In this document: piece after piece, positions 31,550-39,367 of the stretch
Layout: every line of letters starts with the position of its first letter
Numbering within the stretch: position 1 is the stretch's first letter
Assembly (NCBI GenBank): GCA_017399865.1
Contig: JAFQAT010000053.1
Location: 1-44,676, forward strand
DNA from: Bacteroidales bacterium
GTDB taxonomy: Bacteria > Bacteroidota > Bacteroidia > Bacteroidales > UBA932
DNA: 44,676 nucleotides
Direction: 5' to 3'
Program-made: the position numbers and the translations under genes
The notes under the pieces: model-generated
What the model was told of the DNA's origin: nothing
The model's input: only the letters and a program-made list of their open reading frames with translations
Database searches by the model: none

Positions 31550-34024
31550 ATGTTGAAGAATATGTTGACAAGACTGACTGTCGCTCTTGCAGTCATCTCG
31601 CTGGCAGCCTGCAACGAAGCGGTGCTGGTAGGTGACGGATATGGCAGCATCGGTGTGAGTCTGGATTGGGATACTGCCCTCCAGACCAAGGCTGATGGCG
31701 CCGTGGAGCTTGGGGATGACACTCAGGTGACGATATCTGTCCTTGATGAGGACGGTGATGTCGTGGTGGAACCGACCACCTATGCCTATGCGGCCTTGAA
31801 GGAGGCTGAATTCGAGGTTCCGGTCGGTGTCTATACCGTGACGGCTTCTACAGGCAGCAATCACCAGGCTGCCTGGGGATCTCCTTTCTATTATGGAGAG
31901 GATGAGGTTACGGTCTATGCGGAAAGGAGCAATGCGGCAGAGATAGTCTGCACTCTTGCGAATGTGAAGGTTACCGTAGCCTTTGATGAAGGATTCGCAG
32001 ATTATTGTTCATATTATGGCGTTACAGTGGATAACGGAGCAGGAGAGGGCCTGACGTTCAGCAACGAGAACGGCAAGCTCGATGAAGAAGGCTATTTCGC
32101 TGTTACTGGTACACTTAAGTGGAAGCTGATCCTGGAGAACAATGACGGCAAGTCATACATCGCATCAGGTAATATCACCAATGTGAAGGCAAAGCAGCAT
32201 TATCCTCTGTCGTTCACTCTTTCTGAGGCTGTAGAGGATGAGAAAGGCTCATCAGTCTTCAAGATCACTCTAGACGACTCCATTACCGAGAAGGAGTTCG
32301 ACGCTGTGCTTGATTTCAGCCCTTCGGGAAGCTATGACGTGACCACTTCAGGCTTCGATTACGTGGCTGGAAACATCGCTGTTCCGATGGGCGACGAGAA
32401 TGTCAAGACGATTACGACTTCGATGACAAACGGAATCGCAAGCGCTCCTGTATGCGTGGACGGCAAGTGGTATGAACTTGTGAATGCTGACCAGACTACT
32501 ATAGACAGGCTTGCTGCTATCGGAGTCGGTGCTTCTGTGGTGAATTATGGCGCAACCTCGTTTACCATCGATGTGACCGACTACCTTGCCGGTATCGGAG
32601 AGTTCGGTGACTATCCTGTAACTGTTGCAGCGTACGATGTCAAGGGACTCAAGGTGGAGACAGTATTCGCATTCGAGATCATCTCGAATGTCGATGCATC
32701 AGCAGTTTCTGCGGTTCCATCGGCAACTTCTGCAGTGCTTACGGCTAAATGGTACTCAAGCACAAGACCGGAGGGACTTGGAATCGAATATAAGACCGTT
32801 TCCGGTACGGAGTGGACTCAGGTAGATGCAGCTGCAATCACTTACGATGAGACTCAGAAGAGATTCTCGGCAAATGTGACAGGTCTTGCTGCAGGTACTC
32901 AGTATTCGTTCCGCCCTTATTCTGTAAATCATAGGGATGAGATCAGCACGATGGATTTCTATACGAACTTTACAGCGCCTGTTTCTGTCGAGCCATGGGC
33001 TAAGTTTGCTGTAGTTACCGGAAAGTGGCTTACTGACACCAGACCGGATGGACTCTCATTCAAGTACAGGGTTTATGGCACTACAGGCTGGGTGGATATC
33101 GACTCGTCTAAATCCCGTATGACAGTCGATGACGCTTCCAAGACGTTCACAGCTGATATCACAGGACTTGATCCTGACTGTCCATATGAGTTCAGAGCGA
33201 TATCATCTGTCGATGCCGATTCTAATCAGGAGATTGTAGAGTTCAGAACCGAGAAAGCCGGAACTATATACAATATGAACTTTGATGAATGGTCTGAGAC
33301 CAAGTCAAATAACAAGACTGTCTATTATCCGTTTGCTGAAGGTGCTCAACACGTATGGGATTCAGCTAATGAGGCGGCTGTCACCTTGTCACAGTCATCT
33401 ACAACCCCTGTCAGCGGCAGTGATGCATACAAGGGTAAGGCTGTGAGGATGGAGAGCAAGTATATGCTCATAGCATTTGCCGCGGGTAATCTTTTTACAG
33501 GTGATTTCGTGACGATCGATGGTGTCGGTGCCGAATTGGATTGGGGTGTACAGTTTACATCAAGACCTGTCGCCTTGAAGGGTTACTATAAATATATACC
33601 GGCGAAAATAGACAAGTTGAATGAAGACAAACTCAAGGCAGGAGGATTGAATCCGAGTGATATCAAGGGCACACTTGATAAGGCGCAGATCCAGGCCTTC
33701 ACGGCAAACTGGGACAAGCAGTTCCGCATCAATACTACAGCCGGGCAGTTTGTGGACGTCAGTGAGAATAATAGAGACAATCTCGTGGCTTTCGGACGTC
33801 TTGAAAGTTCTGACACTCACGAATCCTACCATGAGTTCGTAATTCCGCTTACTTATAGGTCAAAAGAGGCTCCGACGTATGTGGTTATCTCTGCGGCAGC
33901 ATCATATCTCGGCGATTACTTTACGGGAGGAGTCGGTTCGGTATTGTATGTGGATGAATTCGAATTCATCTATGATATCGCCGAACTGACCGATGAAGAA
34001 GCAGCTTCAGTTAACTACAGATAA
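31550..34024 (+). CDS. Large surface lipoprotein: DUF4493 + middle domain + two Fn3-like repeats + PCMD
   Basis: 824 residues; ATG 31562 is an alternative start. The signal peptide ends LAAC, then NEAVLVGDG. DUF4493 spans about 28-240 (GSIGVSLDWDTALQTKADGAVELGDDTQVTISVLD), the middle domain about 260-380. Two tandem Fn3-like repeats follow (about 383-475 and 476-570): KWYSSTRPEGLGIEYK and KWLTDTRPDGLSFKYR mark the same strand in each. The PCMD domain (about 570-824) has FDEWSETKSNN, AAGNLFTGDF, GVGAELDWGVQFTSRPVALKGYYKY and YLGDYFTGGVGSVLYVDEFEF. PCMD was named for a suspected carbohydrate role; binding is not shown here. Largest member of the cluster. Confidence 0.8.
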   Translation: MLKNMLTRLTVALAVISLAACNEAVLVGDGYGSIGVSLDWDTALQTKADGAVELGDDTQVTISVLDEDGDVVVEPTTYAYAALKEAEFEVPVGVYTVTASTGSNHQAAWGSPFYYGEDEVTVYAERSNAAEIVCTLANVKVTVAFDEGFADYCSYYGVTVDNGAGEGLTFSNENGKLDEEGYFAVTGTLKWKLILENNDGKSYIASGNITNVKAKQHYPLSFTLSEAVEDEKGSSVFKITLDDSITEKEFDAVLDFSPSGSYDVTTSGFDYVAGNIAVPMGDENVKTITTSMTNGIASAPVCVDGKWYELVNADQTTIDRLAAIGVGASVVNYGATSFTIDVTDYLAGIGEFGDYPVTVAAYDVKGLKVETVFAFEIISNVDASAVSAVPSATSAVLTAKWYSSTRPEGLGIEYKTVSGTEWTQVDAAAITYDETQKRFSANVTGLAAGTQYSFRPYSVNHRDEISTMDFYTNFTAPVSVEPWAKFAVVTGKWLTDTRPDGLSFKYRVYGTTGWVDIDSSKSRMTVDDASKTFTADITGLDPDCPYEFRAISSVDADSNQEIVEFRTEKAGTIYNMNFDEWSETKSNNKTVYYPFAEGAQHVWDSANEAAVTLSQSSTTPVSGSDAYKGKAVRMESKYMLIAFAAGNLFTGDFVTIDGVGAELDWGVQFTSRPVALKGYYKYIPAKIDKLNEDKLKAGGLNPSDIKGTLDKAQIQAFTANWDKQFRINTTAGQFVDVSENNRDNLVAFGRLESSDTHESYHEFVIPLTYRSKEAPTYVVISAAASYLGDYFTGGVGSVLYVDEFEFIYDIAELTDEEAASVNYR

Positions 34025-34027
34025 TCC

Positions 34028-34960
34028 ATGAGAAAGGCTATATTGACGATATTGCTGGTCGTTTCCGACGCTCTTCTGCTCAGTGCAGGCTCCCTTTCAG
34101 GGAGGGCCTGCACTGAGCAGACGTGCCGGGATACCATCCGTATCGCAGATACGGTGTGGATGGCGCCTCCGGCGGCTCGTCAGGCCGTCAGGCCGGCCGA
34201 GCCGAAGCCGGAAGCCGTCTATCCCGCAGATCCGGTGCTGGATGATACCTTCGACAGGGGAATAGGAAAGGCTACGGCTCTCTTCGTTCCGAAAGGTACG
34301 CTTGCGTTCGGGCTGACCGCCTCCTACAGCTCCTATGATTTCGGCAATGCTGCAGATGATGTCGGCTATAAGATGCTATTCTCGCTGCTCAACGGTCTGA
34401 ACGCTTCCATGACGTCGTTCGGCGTCGCTCCGCATGTTTCCTATTTCTTTGCGGACAACACTTCGGTGGGACTCCGCTTTGATTACGGCAAGTCGGACAT
34501 GGGAATCGGGAATGCTAACCTGTCTCTTGGGGATGCGATGTCGTTCGGGGTGCAGGACATGTATTATCTTCAGCAGTCTTATTCCGGATCGCTTACCCTC
34601 CGGCATTATATGTCGATAGCGGACAGCAGACGTTTCGCGATCTTCGTCGAGGGCCGTGGTACGCTGGGATATGCCCAGTCCAAGACCTACCGTCTGGAAG
34701 GGAATGACAAGTTCGGAACATATCAGGACATAGACAAGGCTTCGCTCAGCCTTGTCCCGGGCATCGTCTGCTTCGTAATGGACAATGCGGCTTTCGAAGT
34801 CTCTGTCGGAGTTCTCGGCTTTGATTATCAGAAGGTGAGGCAGGTCACCAATCAGGTGGAGGTGAGCGAGATGAAGAGCAGCGGCGCCAATTTCAAGGTG
34901 AATCTCCTGTCGATCAATTTCGGCATGTCGTTTTATATATACCCTAAAAGAAACAGGTAA
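34028..34960 (+). CDS. Outer-membrane beta-barrel protein of the surface operon
   Basis: 310 residues. The signal peptide reads MRKAILTILLVVSDALLLSAG. A Pro/Ala-rich stretch follows (about 44-75), then a barrel (about 90-310) with strands such as GTLAFGLTASYSSYDFG, NTSVGLRFDYGKSDMGIG and LLSINFGMSFYIYP. It may export or anchor the lipoproteins encoded around it. Bases 34075-34121 of the coding region form a 16-bp perfect stem with an inner 5-bp hairpin, encoding the last part of the signal peptide and the first mature residues. The gene sits 3 bases after the previous stop and 3 bases before the next ATG. Confidence 0.75.
   Translation: MRKAILTILLVVSDALLLSAGSLSGRACTEQTCRDTIRIADTVWMAPPAARQAVRPAEPKPEAVYPADPVLDDTFDRGIGKATALFVPKGTLAFGLTASYSSYDFGNAADDVGYKMLFSLLNGLNASMTSFGVAPHVSYFFADNTSVGLRFDYGKSDMGIGNANLSLGDAMSFGVQDMYYLQQSYSGSLTLRHYMSIADSRRFAIFVEGRGTLGYAQSKTYRLEGNDKFGTYQDIDKASLSLVPGIVCFVMDNAAFEVSVGVLGFDYQKVRQVTNQVEVSEMKSSGANFKVNLLSINFGMSFYIYPKRNR
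34075..34121 (+). repeat. Long hairpin inside the barrel gene's 5' coding region
   Basis: TCTGCTCAGTGCAGGC (34075-34090) is exactly complementary to GCCTGCACTGAGCAGA (34106-34121). Between them TCCCT and AGGGA form a further 5-bp stem with a TTC loop. It begins 47 bases after the start codon. No T-run follows, so it is not a standard terminator, but it could slow translation or stabilise mRNA. Confidence 0.85.
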
Positions 34961-34963
34961 GTG

Positions 34964-36592
34964 ATGAGGAAGACGTTGACATTATTGGCTTTTGCTGTCA
35001 TGCTTTTCGGCGTGACATCCTGCTTGTTTGAAAACGACCTTTCATATCCGAAGACGGAGGCAGACATAACTTCATTCGAAGTCGAAGGCCAGCTTTCTGT
35101 GAAGATCGATGCGGAGAACCGGCATGTGGCAGTCGAGCTGGCTGAATCTGTCGACATTTCCCGTGTAAAAGTCACAGGCATAGCCGTAAGCGAAAAGGCG
35201 GAGATTGTCGGGGGAGTTCCTGCATATCTCGACCTCACCGGACCGGTCACCATAGTTGTCAAGACCTACTCGGAGGAAACGTGGACTGTTTCGGCCACGC
35301 AACCGGTCGTACGCTATATCGATGTGGAGGGGCAGGTCGGTGAGGCGGAGTTTGATGTGCCGAACCGTTCCGCTATCGTGTATGTTTCTGGAAGCCAGTC
35401 CCTTAAATCCGTGGTGTTCAAGGCTATGAAGCTTGAGAAGGAAGGGTCCGTAGTAGTCTCTACTTCCGGAACCGTTGTCGAAGGAACCCTTACCCATGAA
35501 GAGACTGAGGAATGTGTGTTCCCTATGACCCTGGAGTGTGTCATGCTGAGGAAATTCACCGTTGAGACGGATGGTGAGACGGTCGACTGGATAGTACGTG
35601 TCCTGAACAAGGATGTTGAGGTGGAAGTCACTTCAGTCAATGCATGGGCGACCCATGCCTACGTAACAGGGCTGTTTGACGGGACAGGCGAACCGTACAT
35701 CGAATACCGGAGGGATGGTGATGATTCATGGACAAAAGTTATTGGTGCTGTCGTTACGGGAACAGGAATCTCAGCTGACTTTACAGGACTCCAGCCGGGG
35801 GCAGCGTATGAAGTACGCGTCGTGAGCGGCGAGAATGCAAGCGCGCCGTTTGCATTCGAGACCGAAGACGCAGCACAGGTGCCGAATATGGATTTCGACG
35901 ATTGGTATTCATCGGATCCTTCTGCAGCCAAGGCTGTATGGTATCCGTATTCTTCGTCTGCAGACCAGGCATGGGATTCGGCAAATCCTGGAGCAGCCAC
36001 GTTCATAGGATCGTCGACTACTCCGGAAGAATCATTCGTCGTCTCAGGAAAGGCAGCGCGACTTGAAAGCAAATATGCCGTCATAGCTTTCGCTGCCGGA
36101 AACATCTATACCGGAAAGTTCGACAAGATCGCCGGTGTGGGTGCCGAACTGGACTGGGGCTATCCTTTCACATCAAGGCCTTCTGCCCTTAAAGGCTGGT
36201 ACAGCTACTCTCCGAAGCCTATAGACAGGGCTGATGCCTCGAAACTGTCTACCGGGGGACTCTCTGCCGGAGAACTGCTCGGAAAGCAGGACAAGTGTCA
36301 GATACTGGTCATTCTGGCTGACTGGGACTCGCAGTTCCATGTCAACACGACAAAAGGCCAGTTCGTGGATGTCGAGAACGACGGGCATATCATAGCATAT
36401 GGAGTGCTTGAGACCGATATGTCTACTGACGGCGAGTACAAGGAATTCACCATCGATCTGGAGTACCGTACGAAGAACCGCAGGCCGAATTACGTGGTGA
36501 TATCAGCATGTGCTTCGTACCTGGGTGATTATTTTACCGGAGGTGTCGGAAGTACATTGTATGTCGATGAATTCGAGTTCGTTTACGAATAG
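34964..36592 (+). CDS. Surface lipoprotein: Ig-like repeats + Fn3-like + PCMD
   Basis: 542 residues from the ATG at 34964 (a GTG at 34961 is in frame). Lipobox VTSC, then LFENDLSYP. The N-terminal half has two beta-sandwich repeats (about 28-115 and 116-205) resembling the DUF5018-type domains that precede glycan-binding modules (ITSFEVEGQLSVKIDAENRHVAVEL..., then YIDVEGQVGEAEFDVPNRSAIVYV). An Fn3-like repeat (about 210-300, GLQPGAAYEVRV) and PCMD (about 303-542, FDDWYSSD, AAGNIYTGKF, GAELDWGYPFTSRPSALKGWYSY, TGGVGSTLYVDEFEFVYE) follow. It shares the PCMD closely with the 31550 gene but not the DUF4493 part. Last gene of the operon; it converges with the metal exporter. Confidence 0.8.
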   Translation: MRKTLTLLAFAVMLFGVTSCLFENDLSYPKTEADITSFEVEGQLSVKIDAENRHVAVELAESVDISRVKVTGIAVSEKAEIVGGVPAYLDLTGPVTIVVKTYSEETWTVSATQPVVRYIDVEGQVGEAEFDVPNRSAIVYVSGSQSLKSVVFKAMKLEKEGSVVVSTSGTVVEGTLTHEETEECVFPMTLECVMLRKFTVETDGETVDWIVRVLNKDVEVEVTSVNAWATHAYVTGLFDGTGEPYIEYRRDGDDSWTKVIGAVVTGTGISADFTGLQPGAAYEVRVVSGENASAPFAFETEDAAQVPNMDFDDWYSSDPSAAKAVWYPYSSSADQAWDSANPGAATFIGSSTTPEESFVVSGKAARLESKYAVIAFAAGNIYTGKFDKIAGVGAELDWGYPFTSRPSALKGWYSYSPKPIDRADASKLSTGGLSAGELLGKQDKCQILVILADWDSQFHVNTTKGQFVDVENDGHIIAYGVLETDMSTDGEYKEFTIDLEYRTKNRRPNYVVISACASYLGDYFTGGVGSTLYVDEFEFVYE

Positions 36593-36602
36593 AATGCATG
36601 AT

Positions 36603-37850
36603 TTACATCAGCAGCATGGCTCCGAAGCCTGCTGCCAATGCGACAACACAGTTGATGAGCTTCGCCCAGGCGAAGCTCTTTCTGCTTTCTGCAAGCAGAG
36701 GAATGGACGCGTGGCCGTCCTGCGAGATCGAGCTTGCCAGAAGGACAGGGAACGGCACTACGCCGGTCGCAAAGAGCGTCACGAATATCATGTGAGGGCC
36801 CGATTCAGGGATTATTCCGATCAATGTGGCCAGAAGGATCATCAAGGCTGTATTGTCGCTGATCCAATGGTCGATTTCTACATATTGAAGGGCAAAGCCA
36901 AGAACAAGAAGCACTCCTAATGTCCATGCGAATATGGTGGGCAGATGTCTCTTTACTATATGTTCCCAAAGATGGCCTTCAACGAAATGGTCTGAAGCGA
37001 AAAGCAGGACGAAAAGAACTATGACGCTCAGACCGGCAAAGATGACGTTCATCCAGTCCTCGCTCAGAAGGTCAATGCCATGGCTTTGGATATCTTCTTC
37101 ATGATGGTGGTGTCCATGTTCGCAGGCCTCTGTATGTACATGGCCCTCATGACCATGGTCATGTCCTGCATGCGCAGAATGGTCGTGGCCGAGACGGCCT
37201 GTGGCCAATGCGGAAATGAATACCGCCAGTCCTGCAAACATCAGCATCCTCTTCCATCCGTAGTGGCGTTTCGGTGCATTGCAGTCATCCGTGCCGTGCG
37301 GATAAGGGGAACATTCCCCTTTGCTCCTGTTACCCGTTCCGCATGGTACGGATGACGGTGAACAGTAATGCTCGATATGTTCATCATGTACGACATACCC
37401 GTCGTGGCAGTCAGTGTCTGCACCGCACTCCGAATGGTCGTGCTTGTCACAGCTGCGGGAATGCATCCTGTCATGGACGAAATCCACTGCGACTCCGACC
37501 AGAATCGCCAGAACAAACAGCACAGCAAACAGAATCAGGGCCTGCTCCGGAATCATTGCCAGCATGACAAATGCCTCGTCGCCTGATGATGCGATCATCA
37601 TCGCCACGAGGGCGCCGAAACTGAACATCCTGTGGGTATACAGCGATACTGTAGCAAAACCTCCCATGCATCCGGGAATCGATCCCAGCAGGGAAGCTAT
37701 CACCACCTGACCGAACTTGGTCTTCTTCAATCCTTTGAACACCATGCCCCTTGACTCGATGTTAAGCGACTCGATCATCATCATCATCACCACCACAAGT
37801 CCGGTAATCAGCACAGCATTCCTCAATGCCTCAACAACTACATGCCACAT
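36603..37850 (-). CDS. Putative 10-TM heavy-metal (manganese) exporter, His-rich
   Basis: 415 residues. Two homologous membrane halves each carry a conserved turn: LLGSIPGCMGGF (about 54-65) and LIGIIPESGPHMIF (about 338-351). This is the pattern of the putative 10-TM metal exporter family (ArsP_2, also called putative manganese transporter). The cytosolic or periplasmic loops are rich in His, Cys and Asp: about 126-175 (HDRMHSRSCDKHDHSECG) and about 222-255 (HDHSAHAGHDHGHEGHVHTEACEHG). These probably bind metal. The exact metal is not known; manganese or another divalent ion is likely. The gene lies 6 bases after the DUF1573 gene. Confidence 0.78.
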   Translation of the reverse strand: MWHVVVEALRNAVLITGLVVVMMMMIESLNIESRGMVFKGLKKTKFGQVVIASLLGSIPGCMGGFATVSLYTHRMFSFGALVAMMIASSGDEAFVMLAMIPEQALILFAVLFVLAILVGVAVDFVHDRMHSRSCDKHDHSECGADTDCHDGYVVHDEHIEHYCSPSSVPCGTGNRSKGECSPYPHGTDDCNAPKRHYGWKRMLMFAGLAVFISALATGRLGHDHSAHAGHDHGHEGHVHTEACEHGHHHHEEDIQSHGIDLLSEDWMNVIFAGLSVIVLFVLLFASDHFVEGHLWEHIVKRHLPTIFAWTLGVLLVLGFALQYVEIDHWISDNTALMILLATLIGIIPESGPHMIFVTLFATGVVPFPVLLASSISQDGHASIPLLAESRKSFAWAKLINCVVALAAGFGAMLLM

Positions 37851-37856
37851 AAAATC

Positions 37857-38948
37857 CTATTCTATGAATCCTGCTATAAAGAGATTTACTATAGGTCTTA
37901 AAGGAGAGTTTGTGGTAAGTGTGACGATTGTAAGCGTCTCACCCTTGGAGAGACCGGAGGTATCCAGCTCGACCTTGAACGATACCGTCTCTCCAGGTCC
38001 TGCATCAGGAACACCGCTGCAAGCGATCTTCCCGTCGGCATCGACCTTATAAACCTTGAAAGGACTCTTGCCGTCATTCCTGAACTTGAATTCGGCATTC
38101 ACCTTCTGCCCCTTGCGGACCTTCCCGAACGAGTAAGTGCTCTCTGTGAATGTCGGCCTCGGACCGCTTCTCTTCTCTTCGGCTGAAACCCCGCTGAAAT
38201 CCTCCTTCGTGAACGCCCAGAAGCCGATCTGACTCTCGCCTTCGTTGCTTGTATATGTCTTTCCGTTCAGGACAGGTACGGCCCAATAGTAATTCTTTCC
38301 CCAGAGCGAACGGTCCGCCGTGACCGTGTATGACAGTTCGGCTGTGCCTCGTGCAGGGATCGGGTTAGGGGAGACAGAAAGCTTGAGATGGTCAGATACA
38401 TCGGCGAACGTTACCTTGAGTGGTGAGTCAGAGAGATTAGCCACCATCACGGATTCGCTTTTCTGGCCGTTCTGCTCCAGATTGCCGCCCTTGCTGATAT
38501 TCTCCTTCAGTCCCAGACTTCCGTATCTTACAGGGTACAGCTCCTCCAAAGGCTTTACCTTGTCCAGGGAAACGCCCCTCATCTTGAGGATTACCGGCTT
38601 CTTGTTGTCTGAAAGATACATCGTGAGACTCTTGTCGAAAGGGTAAGGGCCCTCGTCATTCGAATATGTCGCTGACACCTTTCCTGTCTTTCCCGGAAGG
38701 ACAGGCTCTTTGGTCCAATCGACATCCGTGCAGCCGCATGTGCTGGTCACATTGTATATCACTACAGGCTTGTCGCCTGTGTTCTTGAGTGTGAAGGTGC
38801 ATGACACAGGACCGCTGTCGAGAAGAATGTCGCCGAAATTGTGTACAAACTTATCTATCTCGAGCCCGTCCTTTATCTTTTCCTGTGCTGATGCTCCGAT
38901 GCAGGTCAGTATAAGTGATGCTGCCAATGCAGTGAATAATCTCTTCAT
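37857..38948 (-). CDS. Secreted DUF1573 protein with two Ig-like domains
   Basis: 363 residues with a signal peptide ending GASAQ. The first DUF1573 (about 28-125) has HNFGDILLDSGPVSCTFTLKNTGDKPVVIYNVTSTCGCTDVDW, and the second (about 265-363) has YSFGKVRKGQKVNAEFKFRNDGKSPFKVYKVDADGKIACSGVP. The second has replaced the CGCT motif with a single Cys. A middle beta-domain lies between. DUF1573 proteins are very common in Bacteroidota and sit in the periplasm or on the surface; their role is not known. It may be cotranscribed with the metal exporter, whose start lies 6 bases downstream of its stop. Confidence 0.85.
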   Translation of the reverse strand: MKRLFTALAASLILTCIGASAQEKIKDGLEIDKFVHNFGDILLDSGPVSCTFTLKNTGDKPVVIYNVTSTCGCTDVDWTKEPVLPGKTGKVSATYSNDEGPYPFDKSLTMYLSDNKKPVILKMRGVSLDKVKPLEELYPVRYGSLGLKENISKGGNLEQNGQKSESVMVANLSDSPLKVTFADVSDHLKLSVSPNPIPARGTAELSYTVTADRSLWGKNYYWAVPVLNGKTYTSNEGESQIGFWAFTKEDFSGVSAEEKRSGPRPTFTESTYSFGKVRKGQKVNAEFKFRNDGKSPFKVYKVDADGKIACSGVPDAGPGETVSFKVELDTSGLSKGETLTIVTLTTNSPLRPIVNLFIAGFIE

Positions 38949-38975
38949 TGTATGCCAGATTCATATGAAACAACA

Positions 38976-38983
38976 CAAAGATA
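38976..38983 (-). promoter_or_regulatory. -7 box of the DUF1573 promoter
   Basis: Minus-strand TATCTTTG is an exact TAnnTTTG match 28 bases before the start at 38948. It is back to back with the ferredoxin promoter. Confidence 0.6.
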
Positions 38984-39006
38984 GCATAAATCGGGCTATA
39001 CCTGTC

Positions 39007-39036
39007 TTTGAATATCGAAATTATTGTCTAAATTTG
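39007..39036 (+). promoter_or_regulatory. Promoter of the ferredoxin gene
   Basis: -33 TTTG (39007-39010), an 18-base spacer and -7 TAAATTTG (39029-39036): one of the best matches in the window to the Bacteroidota consensus. The leader would be about 57 bases. Confidence 0.7.
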
Positions 39037-39099
39037 CATCTGTAATGCATCACAGGCATTGAAAATGCATTTGAACACTAACATTTAAAACATATTACA

Positions 39100-39270
39100 A
39101 TGGCTTACAGAATTACAGATGACTGCGTATCTTGCGGAAGCTGCGCAGCAGAGTGCCCAAAGGAAGCTATCTTCGAGGGTGCAGAGCACTATGAAATCAA
39201 TCCAGATCTTTGCGAGAGCTGCGGAAAGTGCGCAGACGCATGCCCTATGGGAGCGATCGTAGCAGAGTAA
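39100..39270 (+). CDS. 2[4Fe-4S] ferredoxin
   Basis: 56 residues, so easily missed by length cut-offs. Two CxxCxxCxxxC(P) clusters are intact: CVSCGSCAAECP (9-20) and CESCGKCADACP (38-49). It is a clostridial-type low-potential electron carrier in the cytosol. The likely partner is pyruvate:ferredoxin oxidoreductase (nifJ), whose 3' end lies 3.5 kb further on, though other oxidoreductases could use it. It has its own promoter and a near-perfect palindromic terminator, consistent with abundant monocistronic expression. Confidence 0.95.
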   Translation: MAYRITDDCVSCGSCAAECPKEAIFEGAEHYEINPDLCESCGKCADACPMGAIVAE

Positions 39271-39288
39271 TCTAAGGTACACAAAAAG

Positions 39289-39328
39289 AAAAAAGTCCGG
39301 GAGTTCAATTGAACTCCCGGACTTTTTT
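39289..39328. terminator. Perfect 40-bp palindromic bidirectional terminator
   Basis: Bases 39289-39308 are exactly complementary to 39309-39328: six A, then GTCCGGGAGTTCAA, then the reverse complement ending in six T. It ends the ferredoxin transcript on the plus strand and the M16 peptidase transcript on the minus strand. Confidence 0.95.
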
Positions 39329-39335
39329 CTTCATG

Positions 39336-39367
39336 GTATCAGCTCCTTAGTTCTTAGGAGCTGATAC
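39336..39367 (-). repeat. 12-bp inverted repeat spanning the M16 stop codon
   Basis: GTATCAGCTCCT (39336-39347) and AGGAGCTGATAC (39356-39367) pair around 8 bases. The right arm lies in the last codons and the left arm reaches past the stop. It is followed 7 bases later by the bidirectional terminator. Confidence 0.7.

Noticed and set aside
34075-34121. Invertible-promoter recombination site
   Set aside because: Only 15 bases separate the arms, no promoter lies between them, and it is inside a coding region; a hairpin is the simpler reading.
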